Origin: Oscheius onirici | Lineage: Eukaryota; Nematoda; Chromadorea; Rhabditida; Rhabditidae | Direction of reading: 5' to 3' | NCBI GenBank assembly: GCA_932521025.1 | Contig: OW051468.1 | Location: 992,064-1,056,063, forward strand | DNA length: 64,000 nt | Shown: piece after piece, positions 45,755 through 55,912 of the stretch | How the letters are laid out: each line of letters begins with the position of its first letter | Numbering within the stretch: position 1 is the stretch's first letter | Made by a program: the position numbers and the translations under genes | Notes under the pieces: model-generated | Seen by the model: only the letters and a program-made list of their open reading frames with translations | Databases searched by the model: none | What the model was told of the DNA's origin: nothing

Positions 45755-46524
45755 TCACTCCTTCTTCTTTTGTTTTTCGATAAAGTCTTCGATTTCGTCT
45801 TTGACGACTTTGACTCCCATGACGATTCCGCCAATTATGACTTGAGTAGATCCTCCAATGGCTCCCGTTGCCCCAATACTTTGGCACTGCGAAATATGGC
45901 GGGGCGAATCCGACGCACTTCGTGCGGCAATTCAAAATATTTCACTGAAGGAACCATCAAAAATGCGATTTTTGCCCATTTTTTGTGATTTTCTTCCGAG
46001 ATTTCTCTTCAAAACGGACATTACATCGATTATCAAACGACAGAACACGAAAAGAGCACAGAAACATCAAATGAAAACATAAAAACTCGTCTTTTGCAAA
46101 CAAATGCAAAAAGTACGTAGTTTCAGGTCATTTTCTTCCATTATCTTTCAGTTTTGCTCGAATCCAGCTATTTTTGACGTGTTCTTTACGATGAACACTG
46201 CGAAGAAGCAAAATAATTGAGAAAACCATAAAAAATCTCGGCTTTACCAAAATTCTTGCGTTTCGCGCTAGTTTTTTCAAACCGCTGCGCACCAACCTGA
46301 GCACACGTTCACAACAGCTACACTGTCGCTTTAACAATACACTACTTTTTTAGCGACGAATTCAGCCGTCCTTGGTTTATTTTTCATCCAATAGAAAGAT
46401 ACTAACCTGCTCCAAGAGCCATCATTGCAGCGGCGATACTTCCAGCTGCAATTCCAGCAGCTCCGAATCCGAGAGCTCCGACGGCGGCGCCAATGGTTCC
46501 AAGAACCGAGAAAACCATACCCAT
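45755..46524 (-). pseudogene. IFI27-like gene, probably frameshifted, copy 5
   Basis: Exon 46407-46524: MGMVFSVLGTIGAAVGALGF, GAAGIAAGSIAAAMMALGAG. The 3' part 45755-45886 reads CQSIGATGAIGGSTQVIIGG, then a charged tail ending KQKKKE. The exon-1 donor is phase 1, but the visible TTTCGCAG acceptor would need phase 0. The bases just upstream (IRPAIFR) look like the expected TPAIVAT segment shifted by one base. So the second exon seems to have lost a base. It remains possible that splicing at the alternative acceptor gives a shorter protein. Confidence 0.65.
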
Positions 46525-47529
46525 TTTTCTGGAAATTGATGAAGTTTTATAGGAAAAGTAGAAGGAGATGGAAAAGGGGGAGAAACTGGGAAAAATTCTG
46601 GTGCCTCAACTGGTTGTAACCAGTTAAATACGTTGTCTTTTGGAGGAAAAAAAAAGGAAGGGTAAAATACAGCTAGCTAAATGGCCTCGAAGCCTATAAT
46701 AGACGTTCGACTTCTTACAGTGAAAGATTCAGTTTCTGCTAAAAACAACACTCAAAATTCTAAGAGAAAATGATTGAGATCCAAGCGCTCTCTTCCAAGA
46801 GATCAATTATAGCCTCTCGAGATAGGCAAGGAAAAGGGCACTTTTCTCCACGTGAATCGGCTCAGATTTATTCGGCGTCTTTCTCAACCTTCACAGCGCT
46901 AGTTTTCGACGTTTCGGGCCAGGACTATTCTAGTCTAAAATCGTTCTTTCCATTGCCTGAAACGGTTGAAAACAAGGGCTTTTTTTTGCGATTTTTTCTT
47001 CAGAAAACCTCTTGTTATTTGATTCAAACGTTTTAGACCTTTTCTTTACCCTTTCCATTTTTTTTCTGTCGCAAGACAGCCTTGTTTTCGAAGTTCAGAC
47101 GATCAGGAGGTAAACAGTCGTCATTTCAAAGTATCATTAGCACGGAATTTCTGTGTCGTCGAGGTCATCGGCCTCTCTGCTAAACACGTCTGTTTGCCAT
47201 ATTTGGGGCTGTGCTTGTTGGTCATCAGGCTTTTCTCCCGCATGTGTGTATTTTAAACCTTTCAAGCCTAAAAACAATGTTTTCTAGCCCAAGATTGAAA
47301 TTGTTTTTTTTCCAAATTGCTCCCCTTTGTTCCCAAAAAGGCTACGGGTCAATCCGGAGCTACCTGCCAAGCCAATTATCCACTTGACGCCTTCTTATGG
47401 GTCGCGCACGCCCAAAAACAACAGACAACGGCCGCCGTTCTCTCGTAAACAAGCGACCTTTAATTCGCTTCGGATTTCAATTTTGTCCGAGTTTTCAGTT
47501 AATTCATTCGTTCAGCGACAACAAAAGCT
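46525..47529. other. intergenic
   Basis: Upstream of the last IFI27-like locus and of the candidate SDR first exon. AT-rich; the 88-codon frame at 46770 has no splice or domain support. Confidence 0.4.
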
Positions 47530-47602
47530 ATGGAAGCACTCGAAGGACTAGCAAGCAGCAGCTATTCATGGCTCGGAGCAGCTGTGATCCTTCTCTCAAT
47601 AC
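47530..47602 (+). CDS. candidate alternative first exon of the SDR gene at 48790
   Basis: ATG opens MEALEGLASSSYSWLG then AAVILLSI, ending in phase 1 at a good donor (AC/GTGAGT). SDR exon 2 (48945) begins in the matching phase, so joining would give a shorter membrane anchor directly before [13 protein letters not shown]. No other acceptor in the next kilobase keeps the frame open. Transcript evidence is needed; the match may be chance. Confidence 0.35.
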
Positions 47603-48789
47603 GTGAGTTCAAATTTGAGGCAATAAAAACTATAATCCTCTGGTCGTAAAATTTTTGGAACGGATGGTTTTTTGAGCTCGCTTTGAGGAAAACAATCTCT
47701 TCAAAGCCGAGCAATTACCTAAAAATGAGATTATAAAAAAGATTCATCGAAAAAAACTTTGTAATTATATTCTTTGCCCCATAATTTGAAGGTTTGTTGC
47801 AGCTATTGTCTAAAGTTTTCAGTAGAAACGCTTAAGAAGTTCACTGAAGGATGTCATACGGGAAATTGTCTAGACACAGGCGCTAAAAAGCATTATTCAT
47901 GCCCGAAAAGCAACTATTCTCGTCCGAGAAAACATTGGGAATAGTCTTCCCGATTCATTTTCGTGGGAGACTTTGCCCTCCATTGAAAAGAGTCACGACA
48001 AAAAATTGTTACTCATTTCTGAAAAGAAGTTATTCTCGTCCATGTAACACATGGTTAGGCTCAGCAGACTACATCTTTCTCAGTCCTTTTCCCTGCTTTT
48101 TTTTCAAGTTTTTGAAAGATTCCTTCTGGAACTCTTCCTCATTTTTATGTCGAAAAATGTACTTGACAATGTGGCCCTATAGTCTTTTTTTTCAAAGAAG
48201 TAGACCAAACAATAGTAAAAGCACAAACGAGCCGCATCGGCTTCAAAGTACACATAATACCAATTCTTCACAGCCAAAGTTTGTCCCTCGCTGCCAAATT
48301 GAGCAAAAAAGGCAAGTTTTCCAGTATTTTTAAAGATACGCTGTCAACTCAATTGGTTAGACCAAAAATATAGCTAAGAGTGAAATATCGTGCAAGCGTT
48401 TTGCCGTGGAGCTTACTCTGACTATAGCCAGTTATTTTGCCAGCATATGCAGCTTGTGAAAAAACGACCAAAGTGCGGTGTTCACAGGGAACCATTTCCT
48501 GATCAAAAAACCACAACCAGCTAGAGTCTAGTCTCTCTTCCAAGAAAAAGAGCACCTTGCTCCCAACAAATGGCGAAACAGCCGCCACATGTGTGCCAGA
48601 GTTCACTAGCCTCCAGTCGAGTCTATATGTTGACGCTCTGATAAGACAGCGGCTCTAGCATTGGCAGCTAGGGTTCGCACAGATTGTGCCGTCTTTTCAT
48701 TTCCCTCCCAATTTCGCTCGACCACACGATTTTCCCTAAGTCCAATTCACTTTTCTGACTAAACCCAAAAGAATTCAGAAGCCGGCCTA
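47603..48789. other. spacer upstream of SDR gene
   Basis: Contains a loosely repeated motif (GAAAAGCAACTATTCTCGTCC at 47906, GAAAAGAAGTTATTCTCGTCC at 48021). No gene supported. If the exon at 47530 is used, this is an intron. Confidence 0.4.
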
Positions 48790-51700
48790 ATGGATCAACT
48801 AGTGGAAATTGTCGTGATAACTGTAAAAATTCTCGTCTTCACCCTGATTGGACTTATCAAAGCCTGCTTGCCAGTTGGCATCCTGCCGAGAAAGAATGTT
48901 CGCGGTGAGTTGGGGAAAAACAAAGCCCAAAAACGATTTCTCAGGTCAAATCGTGCTAATTACGGGATCTGGAAGTGGCCTGGGAAGACTTATGGCGAAG
49001 GAATTTGCGGCTCTCGGAACAAAACTCGTACTTTGGGACGTCAACGAGAAGGGAAATAAGGAGACGCAGAGCGCTGTCGAATCGCTGGGAGCCCAGGTAA
49101 GAGAAAGAGACAAAAATACAATTTTTGGGAAAACGAGTTTGAACAAAGTAGAAAATTGCTATGGACAAGTTTATTAGCACCCGGTGAATGTGCAAACAGT
49201 TATTGTATGGGAGAGAACGAATAGTAGGCATGCAACATTTTCGGGGCTATTCTGGGAAAGAAAGTGAAATTTCGACAATCTGTAGAAGAACAAAGTACAG
49301 AAATCGCGGGAGACAGAAAGAGAGAGTACATATTCTTTGAGAAAATGAAAACTTTTGAAGAAAGTGCGGGAAACAAAATAATAAACTATTAAAACATTAG
49401 GGAAGGTGGTAAATTGCAGCTTTTAAAACATGGCCGAGTTGCGAAAAGGGGAAGAGGTTAATTGCTGAGGTGATAGTTAGAGACCTGCGGCGATTCGAAG
49501 CAATTACCTAGAGAGGATGTGGTCTACTTGTGCTGGAAGTTGCAGTCGTCTCCCAGGGGGCAGAAGCCGCTGACGGCGTAGATGTCGCAACGCTCGGAAG
49601 ACTTCTGGAAACGGAATGATTAGTGAGAGACAGAGAAAAGGTAGTAAATATGGAAATCTAGCGAGGTTAATGTGAACAAGGCTTCTGTCGTCCATTTTCA
49701 TCAAAAAGTTGTGTTTGAACTATGAAACAAGGTTCCCGCCACGGTACGAAGCCAGCGTTTCGGTCACGACTTGCTACGCTAGCGCAACGACAAGTGAGAC
49801 GGAGTTGTCGGGTATGTGTTACAAAAGGGCAAAATGAAACTTTTGCGCACCAACTGACGCCGACTTCATACGCCTCCAAAACATTTCTTTGAACGAAATA
49901 GATTGCGACGTAAAACGGTGTGCATAGCTGACCTCCCTCAGGCTTCGTCACTTCTCAGAGCACTTGAAAGCAAAAAAAACACGGAAAGAGCTCACTTTCT
50001 GATCGCCGTCGTCCTTGATGAAGCCGAGAAATCCTCTGGGTAGCTGAGCGGCTACCTGCGGGAAATTTTCATACATATCCGGCATAGTGTACGGCATGGG
50101 GCTTTCGGGATCATTTTCGTGTATCGGGGCCTGAATTTGATGCTAAAATGAGATGGCAAGACAAAAATACATCAATATCCATCATGAGCTCGATCAGGGA
50201 CTTGGATTGACGAGGCTTCTGGACAGGCATGTTGTGCTGTGGCGTGGGGCACTGATGAGTGTTGACAGGCCAGCGATTGAAGAGCATCTGGGTCGTTGCT
50301 GGAGGAGCGGCACTTCTCTGCTGGGTGTAGATTTTGCCGGCGCCGAAACGATTTCCCTGGATGATGCTCTCGTGGAGGAGCTCACGATCCGGTCCGAGAG
50401 CAGCCTGCTGAGATCGGCGAACCCACTCGATTTGGGCAGTGGTGGGGCACGAACGTGGCTCGTCTGGGTACTGGAAATTGAGCGTGAACAACTTGCAGAA
50501 ATTGACAATGTTTTATACGAGTGTAATTCGCTGGGTACAGTCAGGACAGCTCCTGTGTTTTGGGCAACATAATATGAGCCACAACAAACTTGGCTGTCTA
50601 ACTGTTTAGCTTGTGTATTCGTAATGAGGCCCAGCGGTTTGGTCTTGCACATAATTTGATAATACAGCAAAAGCTTACGGCATAGTCTTGGCTGTTGTTA
50701 TTGGACTGGTCAAAGTGCTTCAGTTCCCAGGTTCCGTGAGCATACCAGCAGCGATTTCCGAAGCGGCAGTTCTTGCCAGCTAGATAAGTCTCGCAGAGCT
50801 TGGTAGCATGTCCACGAGTGCTGTTGTTGTTGTTGCCAGGGGAGCCGACGGACGACGATTCCGAGACGGTGTGACTGCGCGTTCCGTGTCCATTTCCATA
50901 ATACTGGCTGTAGCGTTCTCCGACGGCGTCGCCCATCATGTAGCGCACATCCTGGAAGTTGTTTTTGTGAAAATAAGAGTTGAGAGTAAATAAGCTTACA
51001 TCTGGATGGAAATTCTGGTTCAGGCGCTTGAGGCGTGGCTGTTGATGATGGCCTTCTTGATAGTCGATTGAGAAAGACTGGCCAGAGCATGGGAGATCCA
51101 TAAACTCCGGATGGAATTCTGTAGCCATTTGTACACTAAAAATCCTCGTTATAAAAAGTGACGAAGGTAAAAATTGAAAGAAGAGCGGTACATTAGCAGG
51201 TTTTCAATATTTTCTCGCTTATTTTATCGAGATTTCCGGGTTGTCCTTATGCACATACATTTGAGGACTATTATATTAGCGTTTTCACAAAAAAAAACGA
51301 GCAAATTTTATGAGAAAAGTTAGCAAAAACAGGGAAGAAAACTGCAGGAATTTTAGGCCAGCATGCGAGAAAATTGCCGGAGTATCCGTGCGCATCAACT
51401 CTCATAAGTGTAAGAGTTTGAAATTTCTGATATTTTTCAAGAAAGTCGTCGAATTTCTGCGTTTTAGGCCTTCGCCTACACTGTAAACCTTGCCAAAAAG
51501 GAGGAAATTTATGCTGCTGCCAAGAAGGTGCAGACCGAGGTCGGAAATGTCGATATTCTGATCAACAATGCCGGAATTGTCACCGGAAAGAAGCTCTTCG
51601 ATTCTCCCGACAACCTGATAGAGCTTACAATGGCAGTCAACAGCAATGCTCTTCTGTTTGTGAGTTTTAGCCAAAAAAAAAACAAGAAAATACTTAAATT

Positions 51701-52507
51701 CAGACCGGAAAGAGTTTTATTCCTTCAATGCTCGAGAGGAATCACGGTCACATTGTGACCATCGCTTCAATGGCCGGAAAGACGGGAGTCTCTGGACTGG
51801 TGGATTACTGTGCCTCAAAACATGCCGCTGTTGGATTCCACGAGTCGATGACTGCTGAAATCAAGACTCTGAAGGTGAGTCCCTGTCCCTAGACATGGCT
51901 CTGGGCCGGACCGGAGATTCCAGGCCCGGGCCGGCCCGGTCTCCAGACTTGGCCGTCGGACCGGGATCGGACCAAAAATGAAGCTGGTCATATTATAGTG
52001 CATTTTAGAGCATTTTAGAACTAAATCAAAGAATAATAATATTGTTTTATTTTGCTGAATTTTTTTTTCTAAAAATGATGAAAAAATGCAGATTTTGGTC
52101 AAAAAACACCCCTTTTTCCAAAATTTCCCCGCGGGCCGGGCCTCAACAATCAGACCCAAGCCCGGCCCGTCAGCCATGTCTACCTGTCCCTGTCATTCAT
52201 CCAACCTTTCTAGAAAGACGGAGTTCACACGACCGTCGTCTGCCCCTTCTACATCGACACTGGAATGTTCGACGGCGTCCAGACGAAATCTCCCAATCTC
52301 TTGCCAATTCTCGACCCGAAGCTCGTCATTGACCGCATCATGGAAGCCGTTCTGACCAATCAGCGCATCCTGGCAATTCCCCGATTCTGTTATGTCGTCA
52401 TGTTCGGTGCCAGCTTCCTCCCAACGTCAGTAGTCGAGCTCCTGGCCGATCATTTCGGTGTCAATGATACCATGGACCATTTCAAGGGCCGTGCCAAGAG
52501 TCACTAG
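48790..52507 (+). CDS. membrane short-chain dehydrogenase (SDR16C / 17-beta-HSD11-like)
   Basis: Exons 48790-48904, 48945-49096, 51468-51659, 51704-51874 and 52214-52507 join to 307 residues. N-terminal membrane anchor ([20 protein letters not shown]); cofactor motif [18 protein letters not shown] (acidic residue at the strand end favours NAD); [10 protein letters not shown]; catalytic IASMAGKTG...YCASKHA. The C-terminal [12 protein letters not shown] is typical of SDR16C retinol/sterol dehydrogenases of ER or lipid droplets. ATG follows GAATTCAGAAGCCGGCCTA. Intron 2 is 2.37 kb and hosts a complete opposite-strand gene; intron 4 hosts a hAT MITE. Confidence 0.93.
49524..51128 (-). CDS. CCCH zinc-finger protein nested in the SDR intron
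   Basis: Exons 51000-51128, 50679-50951, 50171-50470, 49996-50130 and 49524-49604 join to 305 residues. Finger 1 [20 protein letters not shown] (about residue 100) and finger 2 [20 protein letters not shown] (the C-terminus) both fit C-x8-C-x5-C-x3-H, the RNA-binding type. Unlike TTP/TIS11 or the OMA/MEX proteins, where two fingers lie about 18 residues apart, these are separated by some 170 residues. A Gln/Pro-rich middle ([10 protein letters not shown]) lies between them. Probably an mRNA regulator, perhaps germline. Transcribed against its host SDR gene. Confidence 0.9.
51890..52182. mobile_element. hAT-type MITE in SDR intron
   Basis: Tips TAGACATGGCT...GGGCCGG and CCGGCCC...AGCCATGTCTA. 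Exact 8-bp CCTGTCCC on both sides (51882-51889, 52183-52190), though the site is itself a CCCTGT repeat, so the duplication is weaker proof here. The tip resembles the 22.3-kb element. Confidence 0.8.
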
Positions 52508-52964
52508 GCTATTAACTGATCCACTCTACTGTGCAATATAAAAGTGTTTGTAATAAAGAAATTTTGAAGCTGAGAATCAGGAGAGTGAATAGAACAAGTC
52601 TTTTGACTGTCTGGCCAGATAGTCGGACAAGGGTGGACAGAAACTACATTCCCATACAGACTGAATTTCTACAGAGAAAGATGTGATGTCTGGAAAAGAG
52701 TCTAAACAGAGAGTCGTGTGGTGACAGAGACTTACAGTATCCAAGGACAAAGATGTCCGGACAGACTCTCAGATCCTCCACAGTCTTCTGGAGATAGTTC
52801 AGAGTATGGAGAGAGACTGCAATCTCCTGTGGAAATAGTCTAACCTCTGAAGAGAGATTCAAGAGTAGAAGCTCAGAAACGAGAGTGCAGAAGCTGAGTT
52901 TAAAGAGAAAGTCTTGTCAGCTGTTTCTTTAATTTCGATTTCAAATTTCAGTTCAGCATCCTGA
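52508..52964. other. SDR 3' flank and spacer
   Basis: AATAAA follows the SDR stop near 52552. The remainder has GAGAGTC-type low complexity and no supported gene. Confidence 0.4.
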
Positions 52965-53186
52965 CAGTATACGTTTGTTCAAAAAGTCGACGACATACAG
53001 TAACCCATTTGATTCTGTTCGAGACCACCAATTTTGGCGCGCTTTCAAACAGTGTTTCTAAAATTCCTTCTGCAGTTCTCATCGAAACATTTTTACTGTT
53101 CTTTTTTTAAGCGCGCCAATATTGTTGATCTCGAACAGAATCAAATGGGTTACTGTATATCGTCGACTTTTTGAACAAACCATACT
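52965..53186. mobile_element. MITE, palindromic
   Basis: Arms of about 75 bp: GTTTGTTCAAAAAGTCGACG, CAGTAACCCATTTGATTCTG and TTGGCGCGCT, with their inverse on the right. Core about 60 bp. No clear target duplication. Confidence 0.8.
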
Positions 53187-54435
53187 CAACTGTCTAGATC
53201 CTGATCCCTCAGTTCAGACTAACTTTCTGTCCCCGATCTTTAATATTAAAGTGCAATGGATTCTGTGGCTGACTCTGTTTGTCTGTTTGTTTGTCCGTGG
53301 CCACGAAATTTTGATGTATTGTTAAGAGTCGCCGCTGTTACCCAGACGACCCGGGTTCGACTCCTCGCCTCGCCAAATATTTTTTGCTAAATTTGAGTAG
53401 GAAATGGAGTCAGGGTGACCGCTAGGGGTTAGCAGGGATCGGTTGAGCTGTATAAGACCAGAAAGGGATCGGATGGTCAGAAAATAGGAAAATTCGTATC
53501 GGTTTTTAGGAGGGGAATGTGAACCCTGGGAAAGAATGAAAAAGGTCCGATTGATTAGGGAAGGAAGAAGGCGTAACAGGATCAGAAGAGATCGGATGAC
53601 TGGGGAACGGATCAGAAGTTAAGAAGAAAAAGCAAGTAGAAAAGCCGGCTGGTTTTTACTTAAAGACTAGAGATTCCAGAAGCGATCATTTCAAAACGCA
53701 ATCTTTTCCAGGAAACTTGTCAAGTCTTGTCAACTTTTTCTATAAGTTCGACTTGTCATAACTTATCGTCAAAACTAGCTTCTGTCAGTGTCTTCAATCC
53801 CTATAAAAACGTTTGCTACTGGAAATCGCTTCGTTTCGATCAGTCTGCTACCGTATACGTTATATGCGAGACGGATTCTTTCAAAGGTTCGCTAGTTTTT
53901 ACACTTGCCTCAATACGAACTCAAATCACACAAAAAGAACAATTTTATTCAGTGGCCGTCTGTGTGGTCCAGGCGGTACCAATCTCAAGAGGAATGAGAC
54001 CGAGGCCTGTTGCAGCTGACAATGAGACCGTAAAACGAAGAGAGACAAAAGCGGATACAATGTGAAATGGCTCGATACAAAATAAGCCTTGGTAGACGGA
54101 TCATGCCCAATTTTTCCAAAAATTTGACCTGATGAGACGTGTCAATCTGGCACATCAGGTCAAATTTCAACCGGCTTTAAACCAGTGAGGCAAGTATTTT
54201 GTCTACTGAAAGGTAGATATCTAACTTTTCTGCTTCAACTTTTTCCGCATATCTTAACGTGAACAGGGCTTTCCCATCTCTGCTTCACGTGTCCCACTCC
54301 TCTCTCGCCCAAGGCGCGCTGTTTACAAAGCCATCGCGTGACGTCTGCTTGCTGCCATTGGCAGCTCTCTGTCTTTATTCGATACTCCCGGCTGCCAATT
54401 ATTGCCAGTCGGCTGCCCTTACACCTGTTCCTTTA
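53187..54435. other. intergenic, 1.2 kb
   Basis: Holds a B-box-like GGGTTCGACTCC fragment (about 53350), probably a truncated tRNA-like unit; a GA-rich tract with degenerate GGATCGGATG units (53400-53620); and a 13-bp hairpin TTTGACCTGATG...CATCAGGTCAAA (54122-54168). No gene supported. Confidence 0.45.
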
Positions 54436-55800
54436 ATGTCTCGTCTATCTTTCGAAAACCTTAAAAGGGTTGGGAAACGTCTCATAGTGAGTCTAGACTT
54501 TCCAGAGAACTAATTTTTTGTCTAGATCATTTCGGATTTCGATCATACTCTTACAAATTATGATAGTTGCATTACCCATCAGGCTTTTGATCCGAAAATG
54601 GTAGTCAGTCAACTGGATGGGAGTTCAGAGACTCTGGAAGTAGTGGTGAGTCTGTCCCTGTCCCTGTCCCTGTCCCTGTCTCTTAGTCTCTCTGACTCTA
54701 ACTTTCAGCAATCCAACATGAACAGCCAATTCTCAGATCGACTACGCTCCGTCCCCGAGGAAGAACGCGATCAGCTGTTGACAGACTGGTGCGTTTTTGC
54801 TTTCGGCATGAGTGGAACCCGTTGAACACGCCACCTGTCTCTCTGTCTTTCTGTCTCTCTCATACTTTTCTTTGTTTTTATCCCGGCTCTAATCCTCAGC
54901 TTCTTTCAGGTGGTCCGAATCACATGAGATTCTCTGTAGGGCGAGCATTAGCAGAGAGACAGTGAGACAGTCAGCCAAGTTTTTGAGTTTTAGGTGAGTA
55001 CAGGGTTCAAGTTCGATAGAGCCTGGCTCTGTGGACCATGTGACTCTCTCTCCCTCCCCCTCTCATTCCTACTGCCTCTCCGTTGTCTGATCATTCTGTC
55101 CACCAGGCTGTCAGACTCTCTGTCCCCCTGTCTCTCAGACTCTCTGTCTTCCTGTACCTTTTCTCCGAGCCCCCTTTTTTCTATCTCTGTCTGCGAAAAC
55201 CGGCTTCTGCCAGACTGTACTTTCTTCTTTCAGAAATGACACTTCCGACATTTTTAAGCTTTGCGAAGACCACAATGTCCCCTTCATCATAGTCTCAGCC
55301 GGACTGGATGCTGTCCTAAAAGAAGGACTCACTGACCTTCTTGGCCACATGCCAAGAAACGTGGAAGTCGTGGCGAACCAGATGATTTTCGATGCAGTGA
55401 GTCTTTTTTTGGGGGACGTGGTCTGATAAGGGAAATTGTTCAGTGGGACCTGGAGAACCGAAAGAACTCTTTCAGACTGACCGTCTGATCAGCTTTGGGC
55501 CCATTATCCACACAGAGAACAAGTCAGACCATCTCTGGAGGAGATCGGTTCTGATGCGAGAGTCAGGAGACAGGACAATAGTTCTACTGGGTGATACGGA
55601 TGAGGATCTTACTGTAATCGACCACCGGATCAGTGGGAACAGTTACAGTATCAGTGTGAATCCGAAGAAGGAGATGAGTACTGTCCCTCTCCCTCATACT
55701 GACTCTCTTCCAGACCCCCGGATTCGACCAACAGTTCAAAGAAGATAGTCTCGGTTCAGTACTTCACCTCCTCAAAGAAATTCTGCTCCCGCCAAAATAA
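54436..55800 (+). CDS. HAD-type pyrimidine 5'-nucleotidase, divergent (NT5C3-like)
   Basis: Exons 54436-54486, 54526-54645, 54709-54788, 54910-54993, 55234-55396, 55431-55682 and 55714-55800 join to 278 residues. HAD motif I is IISDFDHTLTNYDS (both Asp), motif II FIIVSAGLDAVLKEGL, then TDRLISFGPIIHTENKS and motif IV VLLGDTDEDLTVID. This is the order of cytosolic 5'-nucleotidase III, which dephosphorylates UMP/CMP. It lacks the long N-terminus of the paralogue 3 kb downstream and is quite divergent. Two joins are weak: the acceptor GATAAG before 55431 and the donor ACT/GTCCCT at 55682; both were chosen for frame. Stop overlaps AATAAA. Confidence 0.8.
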
Positions 55801-55912
55801 AACTTTTGAATATTTCTCGACACGTATTTATAGGTTATTGCCAACGATATTTTTCGCTTTGTTCACTTTTGTTTGTAACGTCTGATTGCTTTCAGATTAG
55901 GTCCTAATTTTG

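Noticed and set aside
46770-47036. 88-codon plus ORF
   Set aside because: Isolated, no homology that I recognise, composition like surrounding AT-rich DNA.
50153-50670. Long open frames on both strands around CCCH exon 3
   Set aside because: Shadows; only the minus frame with Q/P-rich sequence joins both zinc-finger exons in phase.
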